Shown here: one piece after another, positions 26,387-35,056 of the stretch | Layout of the letters: each line of letters opens with the position of its first letter | Numbering within the stretch: the stretch's first letter is position 1 | Assembly: GCA_036267955.1 (NCBI GenBank) | Contig: DATAVB010000134.1 | Location: 124,001 to 188,000, forward strand | Direction of reading: 5' to 3' | DNA length: 64,000 nt | From: DATAVB01 sp036267955 | Lineage (GTDB): Bacteria; Actinomycetota; Actinomycetes; Mycobacteriales; QHCD01 | Program-made: the position numbers and the translations under genes | The notes under the pieces: generated by a model | Databases searched by the model: none | What the model was told of the DNA's origin: nothing | What the model saw: only the letters and a program-made list of their open reading frames with translations

Positions 26387-27112
26387 CTACGGCTGTTTGA
26401 ACATGGTTCCCAGCGGAAGTGTGTGGCCGCCGCGGGCGGCCTTGGCCGCGAGGTAGCACGAATTCGCCTGGGACAAATGCATTCCCGTCGGCACACATTC
26501 CGTCACGGTCACGCCGAGCCGGGTGAGCTGCGCGGCCTTGTCCGGGTTGTTGCTCAGCAGGGCTACCTGGGTGTGCCCGAGCGCCTGCACCATCTGCGCC
26601 GCAACCGTGTAGTCGCGTTCGTCGGCGGCGTAGCCCAGCGCGAGGTTGGCCTCATAGGTGTCCAGCCCGGCATCCTGCAGGGCGTACGCGTCCAGCTTGG
26701 CGTACAGCCCGATTCCGCGTCCCTCCTGCCGCAGGTACAGCAGAAATCCCCCGGCGTCGGCGATGCGTTCGACGGCTTCCCGCAATTGTGGGCCGCAATC
26801 GCATCGTTGGCTGCCGAAGACGTCGCCGGTGAGGCACTCACTGTGCGGCCGGACCAGCGGCGGTGCACCGGAATCCGCGTCCGGGGCGGGCGGGTCGACG
26901 TGGTCGCCGAGTCCGAAGGCGAGATGTTCGCGGCCGTCGGCCAGACCGTCGAAGGTGAAGACCCGTGCGGTGGTGGCATATCCGTCGGCGAAGCGTAGCG
27001 GCAGCACCAATTGGGTACGGATCGTCGCCACAGCCGGCGCTCCCGGGCCGGGGCCACCGCCGTCCGTCCGTCCGGGATTCGTCAAGATCGCAAGCCGTCT
27101 GGCGGCGGTCAT
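26387..27112 (-). CDS. GTP cyclohydrolase II (RibA-like)
   Basis: Enzyme that opens the imidazole ring of GTP to give a diaminopyrimidine, formate and pyrophosphate. The protein is 241 residues. Zn ligands Cys93, Cys104 and Cys106 lie in SECLTGDVFGSQRCDCGPQL, and the catalytic loop RQEGRGIGL is at 128-136. No DHBP synthase domain is fused, unlike riboflavin-pathway RibBA of many actinomycetes. The ATG overlaps the methyltransferase stop (ATGA). Its place in an operon with a Cys-less PTPS homolog suggests it serves a secondary pathway instead of riboflavin synthesis. Confidence 0.92.
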   Translation of the reverse strand: MTAARRLAILTNPGRTDGGGPGPGAPAVATIRTQLVLPLRFADGYATTARVFTFDGLADGREHLAFGLGDHVDPPAPDADSGAPPLVRPHSECLTGDVFGSQRCDCGPQLREAVERIADAGGFLLYLRQEGRGIGLYAKLDAYALQDAGLDTYEANLALGYAADERDYTVAAQMVQALGHTQVALLSNNPDKAAQLTRLGVTVTECVPTGMHLSQANSCYLAAKAARGGHTLPLGTMFKQP

Positions 27113-27921
27113 CGCGGTGTCGCCAGCAGGTCGTGGTGGTGCACGGTGACACCGAGTTGGCCGGCTTTCACCTCGGTGTGGCGGCGGCGGATGTACGAGG
27201 CGGCGGCGCCCAGTTCGGGTCGCTGTTCGCACGCGGCGCCCAGCCAGCCGGTGAGCCACTCCGCGGCCAGGACCGCATGAGCAGCGCCGAGCCGCCATGG
27301 GCTGGGGCGCACGAGCACCTCGGCGCCGAGCCGGGCAAACGCGTCGACCGCCGCGTCGACCGCGTCCGGACCGAGCAGGCGCCGCCCGTTCACGGTGCGG
27401 CGCTGATGTGCGTTGAATGCGTCAGCGATGCGCTCGTCAAGCGGATCGGCCGGCGTCAGGTCGATCCGGCCGATGACGGAGATGGTCACCAGGACGGGGC
27501 AGCCCGCCTCGGCGCAGGTGGTCACGAAGCGGTCCAACTCCTCGGCGGTCATCATGTCGAGCAGGGCCGACGCGGTGATCAGTGACGCGTCGGCCAGCTC
27601 GCCGGAATCCAGCCGGGTGATGTCGCGCTGCCGCGTCTCGACGGTGACGCCGGCTCCGTCGGCGGCCACACAGGTCAGGTCGGCGGCGGCGAGTTCCAGC
27701 AACTCGGCGTCCCGGTCGTACATGATCCAGTGCTGCGGCCCGGACAATTGCGGGGCAAGCCAGCGGCCCATCGATCCGGTGCCGCAGCCGAGATCGTGCA
27801 TGACCGCGCGGCCGGCGCGCGGCAGACACCGCCGCACCTGTTCGACCAGCTCGGGCGCCCGCGCCGCGGCGTCGGCCGGCTCCCGCAATCGCAGCCATTG
27901 CGGGCTGACCCGGACCGTCAC
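27109..27921 (-). CDS. Class I SAM-dependent methyltransferase
   Basis: Methyltransferase fold of 270 residues with the SAM-binding motif HDLGCGTGSMGRW and the acidic strand end WIMYDRDAEL. The C-terminal part (RRLLGPDAVDAAVDAF, EWLTGWLG) is not diagnostic. The GTG at 27921 is chosen because it overlaps the PTPS stop as GTGA, matching the other 4-bp junctions in this operon. The substrate is unknown; in this context it may be a pterin- or deazaflavin-like small molecule. Confidence 0.87.
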   Translation of the reverse strand: MTVRVSPQWLRLREPADAAARAPELVEQVRRCLPRAGRAVMHDLGCGTGSMGRWLAPQLSGPQHWIMYDRDAELLELAAADLTCVAADGAGVTVETRQRDITRLDSGELADASLITASALLDMMTAEELDRFVTTCAEAGCPVLVTISVIGRIDLTPADPLDERIADAFNAHQRRTVNGRRLLGPDAVDAAVDAFARLGAEVLVRPSPWRLGAAHAVLAAEWLTGWLGAACEQRPELGAAASYIRRRHTEVKAGQLGVTVHHHDLLATPR

Positions 27922-28316
27922 AGCGTCAGCTCGTAACTGGCCCACGCGATGTGCGATTCGTGCAGCGTGACGGTGATCCCGCCCAGCCCCAGAGCGCCGT
28001 CCCCGAGGGCGCCGGCGCGGACCCGCCCGGCGAGTCGGTCGGCGACGACCTGGGCCAGGGCCTCGGTGGAGGTGTTCATGCCCGCGAACACGGGTTCGTC
28101 GTCAAGATTGCGATAGGTCAGCGCGCCGATGACGGAATGCAATTCCGCGGCCGCCCGTCCAATGTCGACGACGATGTTGTCGGCGTCGAGAGCCTCCCGC
28201 CGGAATGTCGCGTCGACGACGTAAGTGGCGCCGTGCAGACGTTGCGCGGGGCCGAACACGTCACCCTGGAAGCTGTGGGCGATCATCATGTGATCGCGGA
28301 CGGTCACGCTGAACAT
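27918..28316 (-). CDS. PTPS/QueD-fold protein lacking catalytic Cys
   Basis: 132-residue protein of the 6-pyruvoyl-tetrahydropterin synthase fold. His14 in MIAHS and His28 in RLHGATY correspond to Zn ligands, but the HGH motif is HGA, so one ligand is lost. The position of the catalytic Cys in QueD/PTPS is Ala24 (GPAQRLHG). The C-terminal HESHIAWASYE contains the expected Glu/His. I recall related proteins with GPAQRLHGAT in other bacteria, so this appears a distinct subfamily and not a random mutant. The reaction is unknown. AAGGG precedes the ATG. Confidence 0.85.
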   Translation of the reverse strand: MFSVTVRDHMMIAHSFQGDVFGPAQRLHGATYVVDATFRREALDADNIVVDIGRAAAELHSVIGALTYRNLDDEPVFAGMNTSTEALAQVVADRLAGRVRAGALGDGALGLGGITVTLHESHIAWASYELTL

Positions 28317-28322
28317 GTCTTC

Positions 28323-29303
28323 TTACCCTTCGCCGTAACTAATGGTGTGGCAGAGTCCGGGCAGGCTGCCGTCCGCCAGCCGGCTCATGACGCCAGGCAG
28401 TTCGTCGAAGCGGGATTCGCCCGTGATGAGCGCGTCGAAAACCGGATCCCGCAACAGGTCCAGGGCCAGCGCGAGCCGGTCGGAAAAGCTGCGCCGCCCG
28501 CGCCGCGCCCGAGAAACCATGCCGACCTGGCTGGCCCGAATTGCCAGCCGTCCAGAATGGAAGGCCTCGCCGAGCGATACGCGCACCTCGGTCTCGCCGT
28601 ACCAGCTGAGCTCGATGACGGTGCCCTCCGGGGCGAGCAGGTCCAGCGAATGTTGCAGCCCGGCAGAAGTCGCGCTGGCATGGACGACGAGGTCGCAGCC
28701 GCCGCCGGCGTCGCCGGGCAGCGCGAAGTCGACACCGAGCGCGGCCGCGATCGCGGCCCGTGCGGGATCGATGTCGACGAGGGTGACCTGGACCCGGGGA
28801 AAGCGGGAGAGCAGGCGGGCGACACTGCAGCCGACCATGCCGCCGCCGACGACCGCGATACGGTCGCCGAGGAGCGGAGCCGCGTCCCACAGGGCATTGA
28901 CGGCGGTCTCCACAGTGCCGGCGAGCACCGCCCGCGCCGGCGGCACCTCCTCCGGCACCACGGTCACGGCCTGGGCCGGCACCACATAGGCGGTCTGGTG
29001 CGGAAACAGGCAGAAGACCGTACGACCGCGCAGATCTGCCGGACCGTGCTCGACGACGCCGACATTGAGATAGCCGTACTTGACCGGCCCCGGGAAATCC
29101 CCCTCCTGGAAGGGCGCCCGCATCGCGGCAAACTGGCTCGCCGGGACGCCGCCGCGAAACACCAGCGTCTCGGTGCCGCGGCTTATCCCGGAGCACAGCG
29201 TGCGCACGACGACATCACCGGGACCGGGATCGGGCAGCGGTGCCGGCCGGATCTCGCCCGCGCCGGGTTCACGCACCCAGAACGCGAGTGGGTCGGTCGT
29301 CAC
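28323..29303 (-). CDS. Zinc-binding-type (MDR/BchC-like) dehydrogenase
   Basis: Medium-chain dehydrogenase/reductase of 326 residues. The N-terminal segment SGISRGTETLVFRGG and GDFPGPVKYGYLNVG match BchC-like MDR proteins. The nucleotide-binding motif VVGGGMVGCSVARLL is at about 158-172, with the NAD-type acidic end VTLVDIDPARA. Canonical structural-zinc Cys cluster is absent. First gene of the four-gene operon with PTPS, methyltransferase and GTP cyclohydrolase II. GTG 29303 is preferred: GGAGG lies upstream at a good distance; GTG 29312 would overlap that site. Confidence 0.85.
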   Translation of the reverse strand: MTTDPLAFWVREPGAGEIRPAPLPDPGPGDVVVRTLCSGISRGTETLVFRGGVPASQFAAMRAPFQEGDFPGPVKYGYLNVGVVEHGPADLRGRTVFCLFPHQTAYVVPAQAVTVVPEEVPPARAVLAGTVETAVNALWDAAPLLGDRIAVVGGGMVGCSVARLLSRFPRVQVTLVDIDPARAAIAAALGVDFALPGDAGGGCDLVVHASATSAGLQHSLDLLAPEGTVIELSWYGETEVRVSLGEAFHSGRLAIRASQVGMVSRARRGRRSFSDRLALALDLLRDPVFDALITGESRFDELPGVMSRLADGSLPGLCHTISYGEG

Positions 29304-29394
29304 TGGCGTCACCCTCCGCAGTTCCGCGATGGACCGGCGTATCGAGTCTTATCGGGTCGTACGACCATGATCACGGAGCCGCCGCGCCCGCGGT

Positions 29395-30033
29395 TCAAAC
29401 GGGTCTGGGGACGGGTTGGGCCGGCGATACGGCCAGCGGCAGCCGACGCTGGAGCTGCGCGGAGAGATCCGCCGCGTCCGTAAAAAGTTCGGCATCGATC
29501 CCGGCCCGCCGAGCCGCCAGAACGTTGACCGGGGTGTCGTCGGTGAAGAAACAGTCGGCCGGTGACACATCAAACCGGCGAGCACTCTCCCGATAGAGCG
29601 CGAGATCGGGTTTGACCAGACCAACCTCCGCGGAGCAAATGACCTCATCGAAGAGGTCGTCCAGGCCCAGGTCCCGGAGGTCGGACGGCAGAGCATCGTG
29701 CGCATTGGACAGCAACCCGACGGGTACGAGTCGACGTGTCCGGCGGATCATCGATACAACGGCATGATCCACCGCGCCCTTGTCGGCCTGCCACCTGTCC
29801 ACTGCGAGCGCCGTCGCCGAATGCGGGAACCGCATCGCAAGCTCACGTCGGGTCGCTGCACACCAATCCGCGAAGGTGACCTCGCCACGCAGACTGGCGT
29901 CGTATTCAGGTATCGAGAATGCCGCGCCCCGAAGTGCGCCCACGGGCAGACCGGATGCAGCCTCCGCCTCCATTGCGTGCCGCGGTTCCCATTGCCGGAC
30001 AACGCCATCCATATCGAAGAGGCACACCTGCAT
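29395..30033 (-). CDS. HAD-superfamily hydrolase
   Basis: 212-residue phosphatase-type protein. Motif I FDMDGVV (6-12) has both catalytic Asp; motif II is LLSNAHD; motif III Lys is in GLVKPDLALY; motif IV is FFTDDTPVNV. The cap is inserted between motifs I and II, as in subfamily IA. AGGAG lies upstream of the ATG. It is 91 bp upstream of the dehydrogenase-PTPS operon on the same strand and could supply a phosphatase step, but that is speculative. Confidence 0.9.
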   Translation of the reverse strand: MQVCLFDMDGVVRQWEPRHAMEAEAASGLPVGALRGAAFSIPEYDASLRGEVTFADWCAATRRELAMRFPHSATALAVDRWQADKGAVDHAVVSMIRRTRRLVPVGLLSNAHDALPSDLRDLGLDDLFDEVICSAEVGLVKPDLALYRESARRFDVSPADCFFTDDTPVNVLAARRAGIDAELFTDAADLSAQLQRRLPLAVSPAQPVPRPV

Positions 30034-30240
30034 CGCCGCTCCTGAAGTGAGTTGGGACTGTCACTCCGGGAACACGAACGGCGACGTCGAATGGTTCAAC
30101 CTCACATTGTCGATGAGGCGCTCGGCTCGGCACCGCGCGGCAGGAGGGAGGCGACAGCACGGTGCCGGGACAGCCGTCCGGAAACCCGGTATCCGCCGAC
30201 CATGATGACGAGGACGGCGTTTCGGCGTGAAATCGGCCCA

Positions 30241-31032
30241 TCACCGTCGGGAAGTGACGAGAAGTCCGATGCCGTCGAGGATGCGCCCCAGCCCGAACTC
30301 GAACGCGTTGTGTTCCGGTTCGGGGCCGGCGGCGGCCAGAGCCGTGAGCGCCGGATAGCGCTGGCCATGGTCGGCCCGGAGCTTGTCCAGCAGATCCGCC
30401 GCTGGGAGTCCGAGTGTCCAGGGCAGCACGCCATAGGTGGTCATCGCCACCGTCGCGCGCAGATGCGCGCTGACGAGGAACAGCGCATCCAACTCCTCGG
30501 CCGGCGTGAGGCCGGCGCCTTCGAGAGTCCGGACGCCGAGTTCGACCCAGCCGACCTCGTTCGGGCCCATCGCCCGCTCCCCCGAGGTCGGCCGGACTGC
30601 CCCGGGCCGCATCTGCCATTCGCTGACATGCGGCAGCCACGGGTGCCGCTCCCAGGTTGCCCGGATCAGCCGCGCGAACCGGTCGATGCGGGTCCGCCAG
30701 CCGTCGCCGAGGGATTCCAGGGCCGGCGGATCGTCGATGGCGAGGTCGGTCATCGCGGCGATCAACTCCGCCTTGCTGCGGACATACCGGTAGAGCGACA
30801 TCTTCGTAAACTTGAGCTCGCCCGCGATCCGCTGCATCGACACCGCGGCAAGCCCTTCGGTGTCGGCGATCCGGACGCCCACCTCGGCGATCTGCCGCAT
30901 ATTGAGTGCCCGCGTCGGCCCCCGACTCGGTGGCGTGCGCAGTCCCCAGAGCAGCTCGATCCGGTCGAGCTCCTCCCTCGGCGGACGGTCGTCGGCGATC
31001 CCCAAAACACTCCCTCGAATCGACTCTTGCAT
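30241..31032 (-). CDS. TetR-family regulator (TetR_C_1-type)
   Basis: 263-residue repressor. HTH: ADTEGLAAVSMQRIAGELKF then TKMSLYRYVRSKAELIAAM. The C-terminal half (RDGWRTRIDRF-like region, AHLRATVAMTTYGVLPW) resembles the TetR_C_1 domain. About 43 residues precede the HTH. Divergent from the dihydrofolate-reductase-like gene, and the gap between them holds clear palindromes, so it probably represses both genes. Confidence 0.9.
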   Translation of the reverse strand: MQESIRGSVLGIADDRPPREELDRIELLWGLRTPPSRGPTRALNMRQIAEVGVRIADTEGLAAVSMQRIAGELKFTKMSLYRYVRSKAELIAAMTDLAIDDPPALESLGDGWRTRIDRFARLIRATWERHPWLPHVSEWQMRPGAVRPTSGERAMGPNEVGWVELGVRTLEGAGLTPAEELDALFLVSAHLRATVAMTTYGVLPWTLGLPAADLLDKLRADHGQRYPALTALAAAGPEPEHNAFEFGLGRILDGIGLLVTSRR

Positions 31033-31043
31033 ACCCTACACGA

Positions 31044-31088
31044 CTGTGTCTATGGTACACAGTGTCCAGCGGACACAGTTCTGGACAC
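31044..31088. promoter_or_regulatory. Palindrome array and promoter in divergent gap
   Basis: CTGTGT (31044-31049)/ACACAG (31057-31062) and GTGTCC (31062-31067)/GGACAC (31071-31076) are perfect dyads that overlap; a third GGACAC lies at 31083-31088. A possible promoter is TTGCAT (31027-31032)-18 bp-TATGGT (31051-31056), inside the first dyad. This fits a TetR operator governing the divergent pair. Confidence 0.55.
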
Positions 31089-31148
31089 GCTGAAGCGGCG
31101 GGAACGCGCGATGCGGAGCCGCGCCATCGACGACAAGGGGAAATCATC

Positions 31149-31691
31149 ATGGGAAAGATCGTCAACTCGACCTTCGTAAGTCTCGACGGCGTCATCAACC
31201 ACATGGACCGCTGGCATTTTGATTTCGTGGATGCCGAGTCCGATGCGTTCGCCCTGAAGCAGCTTCAGGACAGTGCGGCGTTGCTGATGGGCCGCCATAC
31301 GTACGATGCCTACGCCAGTATCTGGCCGGGTCGCGACGGCGAATACGCCGACCGAATCAATGGCCTGACGAAATACGTGGCATCGACCACGCTCACTGCG
31401 CCGGAATGGGCTGAAACCACTGTTGTAACGGGTGATCTGGTCGATGCGGTGGGCAAGCTGAAAGAGGCGACCGAGCGAACGATTCTCATGCACGGTTATG
31501 GCCCGGTCGCTAAAACCCTGGTCCGAGCCGGTCTTCTCGACGAGCTCGTTCTCTGGGTGCACCCGATGCTCGCCGGTGTCGGGTCGTCCGGTGACCTGCT
31601 GCTCAGCGAGGGTCTCAATACCAGGCTGACCCTGCTCGATACCAGGACGCTCAGCTCCGGCGTCGTCATACTCAGCTACCGGGCGAATTGA
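31149..31691 (+). CDS. Dihydrofolate-reductase-fold protein (RibD C-terminal type)
   Basis: 180-residue protein of the RibD_C/DHFR-like family (IVNSTFVSLDGVI, ALLMGRHTYDAY, IWPGRDGEYADRINGLTKYV, HGYGPVAKTLVRAGLLDELV). Members are NAD(P)H-dependent reductases of unknown substrate in most genomes. ATG with AAGGGGA upstream; the frame extends far upstream without family similarity. Divergent from TetR, so likely induced by its ligand. Confidence 0.9.
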   Translation: MGKIVNSTFVSLDGVINHMDRWHFDFVDAESDAFALKQLQDSAALLMGRHTYDAYASIWPGRDGEYADRINGLTKYVASTTLTAPEWAETTVVTGDLVDAVGKLKEATERTILMHGYGPVAKTLVRAGLLDELVLWVHPMLAGVGSSGDLLLSEGLNTRLTLLDTRTLSSGVVILSYRAN

Positions 31692-31734
31692 CGGCCCTGC
31701 GGTCTCTGACGATCACCGAATTGAGGAGAGGGCA

Positions 31735-32238
31735 ATGAGATATCAGGGGTTGGTCAAACGTCTGAGCCTCCCGACCGGGTGGGCGGCACCCACCGAGCTG
31801 AGCTACGACGATGTCCGGGCGGTCGCCATCACCCGCGAGCATCTGCAGGACGATGTCCGGGGCATCAACGCCAGTATGGAACTCATCCGCCGCACCCGTG
31901 GCGGCCGCTGGCCGTCCGAGCCGGTGACCGCCGACTTCAATTACGTCGACCTGGTCTGGCACGAATGCGAATTCCGCGAGGGCGACTCATTCACCTACGT
32001 GTTGTACGACGCCGGTGGCACTTACCTGGGATGCGCCTATCTGTACCCGATGGGCCGGCGCAGACCACTGACGGAAGAGCTGGCAGCATTCGACGTCGAC
32101 GTGAGCTGGTGGGTGACCCCGGACGCGTACGAGCGCGGACTTTATTCCAAGCTGTACGCTGCCCTCCAGCATTGGATCGAAACCGCGTTCCCTTTCACCG
32201 CAGCCTTTTATTCCAACGCCGAAATACCCGAACAATGA
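31735..32238 (+). CDS. GNAT-fold N-acetyltransferase-like protein
   Basis: 167-residue protein. AGGTYLGCAYLYPM corresponds to a central beta-hairpin and VDVSWWVTPDAYERGLYSKL to the acetyl-CoA-binding helix region of GNAT proteins, although the classical Q/RxxGxG/A motif is not present. ATG with GGAGAGG upstream. It is coupled by ATGA overlap to the LLM oxidoreductase. Substrate unknown. Confidence 0.65.
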   Translation: MRYQGLVKRLSLPTGWAAPTELSYDDVRAVAITREHLQDDVRGINASMELIRRTRGGRWPSEPVTADFNYVDLVWHECEFREGDSFTYVLYDAGGTYLGCAYLYPMGRRRPLTEELAAFDVDVSWWVTPDAYERGLYSKLYAALQHWIETAFPFTAAFYSNAEIPEQ

Positions 32239-33206
32239 GCATCGGGTTATCCGCGGCGCCGCAGCTGCCGCCGCGCCGCATTCCCGACCTTGCCCGTCAG
32301 GCGGAGGCCGCTGGATTCGACCAGGTCTGGCTCGCCGAGGACTGCTTCTTTGCCGGCGGTATCGCTGCGGCGTCGGCCGCGCTTGCTGCCACGCGGACGA
32401 TCACCGTCGGCCTGGGCATCCTGCCGGCCGTCGCCCGCAATGCCGCGTTCACCGCAATGGAGGTCGCCGCGCTGGCGGAGCTGTACCCGGGCCGCGTGGT
32501 GCTCGGCCTCGGTCACGGTATGACCGGATGGATGAAACAGGTCGGGGCCTACCCCCGCTCACCGCTCACCGCACTCGGCGAGCATCTCGACGCGGTCCGC
32601 GCACTGCTGGCCGGCCACACCGTGACCGTCCACGGCGATCACGTCCGGCTCGACGGCGTCGGTCTCGATCACCCACCCAGCCAGGTGCCGCCCGTACTCG
32701 CCGGGGTTCGTGGCCCTCGTTCGCTGGAACTGTCCGGAGCACGGGCCGACGGCACGATCCTGGCCTGGCCGGTCGCGCCGGCCTACGTCCGACATGCTCG
32801 AGCACGCATCGACGCCGGCCGGGTAATGGCCGGGCGAACCGACCACCACGAGATCGTCGCCGGCACGCCGATCTTCCTCGACGCCGATATCGCCGCGGCA
32901 GAACGGGCGGCCGGCGCGAGCCTTGCCGCAGAGCTGCTCGGCACCACCAGCCGGACGCACCTCGAGCCGATCGGAATTGCGGACGACGCCGCCGCTCTGG
33001 TCGCCGCGGCCGGCTCCCCCGAGGAACTCGCCGCCAGGCTGCCCGCGGACTGGGTCGACATGCTCACCGTCGCGGGCGATCCGGCCCAGTGCGCGGCCCG
33101 GATTATGGCGCTGCAGGAATCCGGAGTCGACACGGTCATCGTCGGCTCCGGACCCGACATCGACTACGACATCCCTTACGGCGCGCTGCTTGCCGCGTTG
33201 CGCTGA
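32235..33206 (+). CDS. LLM-class F420/FMN-dependent oxidoreductase
   Basis: 323-residue luciferase-like protein. ARQAEAAGFDQVWLAEDCFF, ITVGLGILPAVARN and LYPGRVVLGLGHGM are typical of the F420-dependent LLM enzymes of actinomycetes. GTPIFLDADIAAAE and WVDMLTVAGDPAQ are C-terminal family blocks. Its ATG overlaps the GNAT gene stop (ATGA). The cofactor (F420 or FMN) cannot be decided from sequence. Confidence 0.88.
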   Translation: MSIGLSAAPQLPPRRIPDLARQAEAAGFDQVWLAEDCFFAGGIAAASAALAATRTITVGLGILPAVARNAAFTAMEVAALAELYPGRVVLGLGHGMTGWMKQVGAYPRSPLTALGEHLDAVRALLAGHTVTVHGDHVRLDGVGLDHPPSQVPPVLAGVRGPRSLELSGARADGTILAWPVAPAYVRHARARIDAGRVMAGRTDHHEIVAGTPIFLDADIAAAERAAGASLAAELLGTTSRTHLEPIGIADDAAALVAAAGSPEELAARLPADWVDMLTVAGDPAQCAARIMALQESGVDTVIVGSGPDIDYDIPYGALLAALR

Positions 33207-33228
33207 CCCGGCCGCTGCCGGCGGTCAG
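33203..33228. terminator. Hairpin at convergent gene ends
   Basis: CTGACC (33203-33208) and GGTCAG (33223-33228) with an inner CGGC/GCCG pair lie across the LLM stop, before the deacetylase remnant on the other strand. Possible terminator. Confidence 0.4.
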
Positions 33229-33645
33229 GTCAGCGAGCGCTGGTAATGCGCGGCGATGTCGTCGCTGGTGGTGAGCCACGCATCGTCCTGTGCCGCAAGG
33301 AATTCCAGGGCCTCGTCCAGATACTTGTGCCGAAATGCCTGGCCGGTCACAAACGGATGCAGGGCGAGCGTCATCACCCGGCCGCTGTGCGCAGAGTCCG
33401 CCCGCAACTGCTCGTACTGATCCCGGACGATCTGCACGAACTCCGGCCCGGTGACCCCCGCCGGACAGCAGCAGATCGTTGAGCTCGACCGAGTACGGGA
33501 CGCTGAACAGGCCCGGCACGTTCAACGCGTACGGCTGGTCGTCGTTGGTCCAGTCCAGCAGATAGCTCAGGCCGAGCTCGGCGAGCAACGCCGGGGGTAT
33601 TGAACGTCTCGGTCAGACCCGCGCATGATCGAGAGCCAACTCCCG
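33225..33645 (-). pseudogene. Polysaccharide deacetylase remnant (CE4), frameshifted
   Basis: The minus strand encodes the C-terminal part of a CE4/PgdA-like deacetylase in three frames: AGLTETFNTP, then LLAELGLSYLLDWTNDDQPY and FSVPYSVELND, then FVQIVRDQYEQLRA, VMTLALHPFVTGQAFR and a plain stop at 33225. The shifts occur at a C5 run (about 33593) and a G5 run (about 33457). The N-terminal metal-binding motifs are missing. A single-base error in either run could explain the shifts, but the missing 5' part supports real decay. Confidence 0.75.
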
Positions 33646-33712
33646 GGAGGTCCTCGACGACGTGATCGACGCGGCGCGGAAAACCAGCCGATAACTCGGC
33701 GGCTCCGACCGG

Positions 33713-34558
33713 TCATCGTCGATGGGCGGCCCAGGCGGGTCTCGTGCCGTGCAGGTGCAGGTCGGTCCGGTGCAGGAGGCTGTCAGGTCCGGCACTGTCC
33801 AGGAGACTGTCGAGGACCGCGCGGTCCGCGGGATCGAGTCGGCTTTCGACCGCGGGCCGCATGCGCTGGAAGAAGCCTCGGGCGTGGCGACCAGCGGCGC
33901 CGGAGCCCGCCGGTTTCACATCGATCTCGAAGGTCCGCCCGACGACCGAGGTGAACCCGGCCCGTTCCAGCCTTGGGCCCCAGTCGGCGCCGAGGTGCGG
34001 CAATGCGGCGGCCCGTTCCTGAGCCAGCGCCGCGTGGCAGCGTTCCTCGAGTCCTGGCCTGCCCGTACCGATGTCGTCGGGCAGGAAACGCAGTGGTGCG
34101 GTCATTTCGAGCGCGACGACCAGGCCGCCGGGGCGGAGCGACGTGAAGACCTGTTCAAGCACTCGATCAGGGTCGGCCAGGTGGTGCAGGGACATCGACG
34201 CCCACACTATGTCGACCGGTTCGATGGCGGGCCAGGTCACATCGAGGTCGGCCTCCACCGTGCCGATCCGAGCTGCGAGCCCGAGCTCGGTGGCCTTGTG
34301 GTTGAGCCGGCTCAACATTTCCGGCGAGCCGTCCACGGCGATCACGTCGGCGTCGGGGAATCCCTGGGCGAGAGCAACGCTGCCCACACCGGTTCCGGCA
34401 CCGAGATCCAGAATGCGCCGGATGGGTCGAGCTGGAGCCAGCTCCCGGACCCACTCGCTCACCTCGGCGAGATAGGAGGGCAGCGCCTCGGCATCGAGGT
34501 CAAGGAGGTCGGCCAGCTGCGAAGTATCGGCATCGGCGTGGGAGTGAGTGTGATCCAT
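33713..34558 (-). CDS. SAM-dependent methyltransferase (UbiE-like)
   Basis: 281-residue class I methyltransferase. LDLGAGTGVGSVALAQ is motif I, DADVIAVDGSPEML the acidic loop, VDIVWASMSLHHLADPD motif II/III and LRPGGLVVALEM motif III. It begins with a His/Asp-rich segment (DHTHSHADADTS). ATG 34558 is chosen; an in-frame start 64 codons upstream would add a Pro/Arg/Gly-rich stretch with no homology. Function unknown. Confidence 0.87.
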   Translation of the reverse strand: MDHTHSHADADTSQLADLLDLDAEALPSYLAEVSEWVRELAPARPIRRILDLGAGTGVGSVALAQGFPDADVIAVDGSPEMLSRLNHKATELGLAARIGTVEADLDVTWPAIEPVDIVWASMSLHHLADPDRVLEQVFTSLRPGGLVVALEMTAPLRFLPDDIGTGRPGLEERCHAALAQERAAALPHLGADWGPRLERAGFTSVVGRTFEIDVKPAGSGAAGRHARGFFQRMRPAVESRLDPADRAVLDSLLDSAGPDSLLHRTDLHLHGTRPAWAAHRR

Positions 34559-34778
34559 GACCTGGACCGTAGATCGCTCCCAGACGGAATGCACTGAATC
34601 TTGCTGATAGCGCAAGAATCCTGACGCCCCCCGCCCGCCCGGTCGGCTCGGCTCGGCTGCTGGACAACGGGTCCGAGTGTTATCACCACCCGTATTGGCC
34701 GGCTGCCCACCTGTGCCTGGCGTGGCCCGCGCGCGACGCTGACATGACACAGGGATAACCAGAGAAAGGGGTCCAGCG

Positions 34779-35045
34779 ATGTACGCAGTAGTATTTCAGG
34801 TCGACATGAAGCCGGATTGGGAAGGCGACATCGACGCGGAACTCGACCACGTGGTCGAGTCGGTGCGGGCCGTTCCCGGATTCGTCCGCGGAACCTGGGC
34901 CCGCGATGGCAGGTCCGCGTTGAGTTTCATCCTGCTGGATGACGAGGCCGCCGCCAAGGAGATGCTGAATGACAGCGCCATCCCGCCGGAGGCCCCAGTC
35001 ACCTTTCGCTCAGCGGACCTCTACGAGGTGGCCCGCGACGTGTGA
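34779..35045 (+). CDS. Small dimeric alpha/beta-barrel protein (ABM-like)
   Basis: 88-residue protein with a ferredoxin-like fold pattern (YAVVFQVDMKPDWE, VRAVPGFVRGTWARDGR, SALSFILLDDEAAAKEML), like the antibiotic-biosynthesis-monooxygenase/DUF group. ATG with AAAGGGG upstream. A strong hairpin follows the stop by 11 bp. Divergent from the methyltransferase across a 220-bp gap in which no gene is visible. Confidence 0.75.
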   Translation: MYAVVFQVDMKPDWEGDIDAELDHVVESVRAVPGFVRGTWARDGRSALSFILLDDEAAAKEMLNDSAIPPEAPVTFRSADLYEVARDV

Positions 35046-35056
35046 ATCGGCTGCCT

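Noticed and set aside
30034..30240. Short plus-strand ORFs between HAD and TetR genes
   Set aside because: No similarity or ribosome site; read as antisense shadows. The gap shows no gene.
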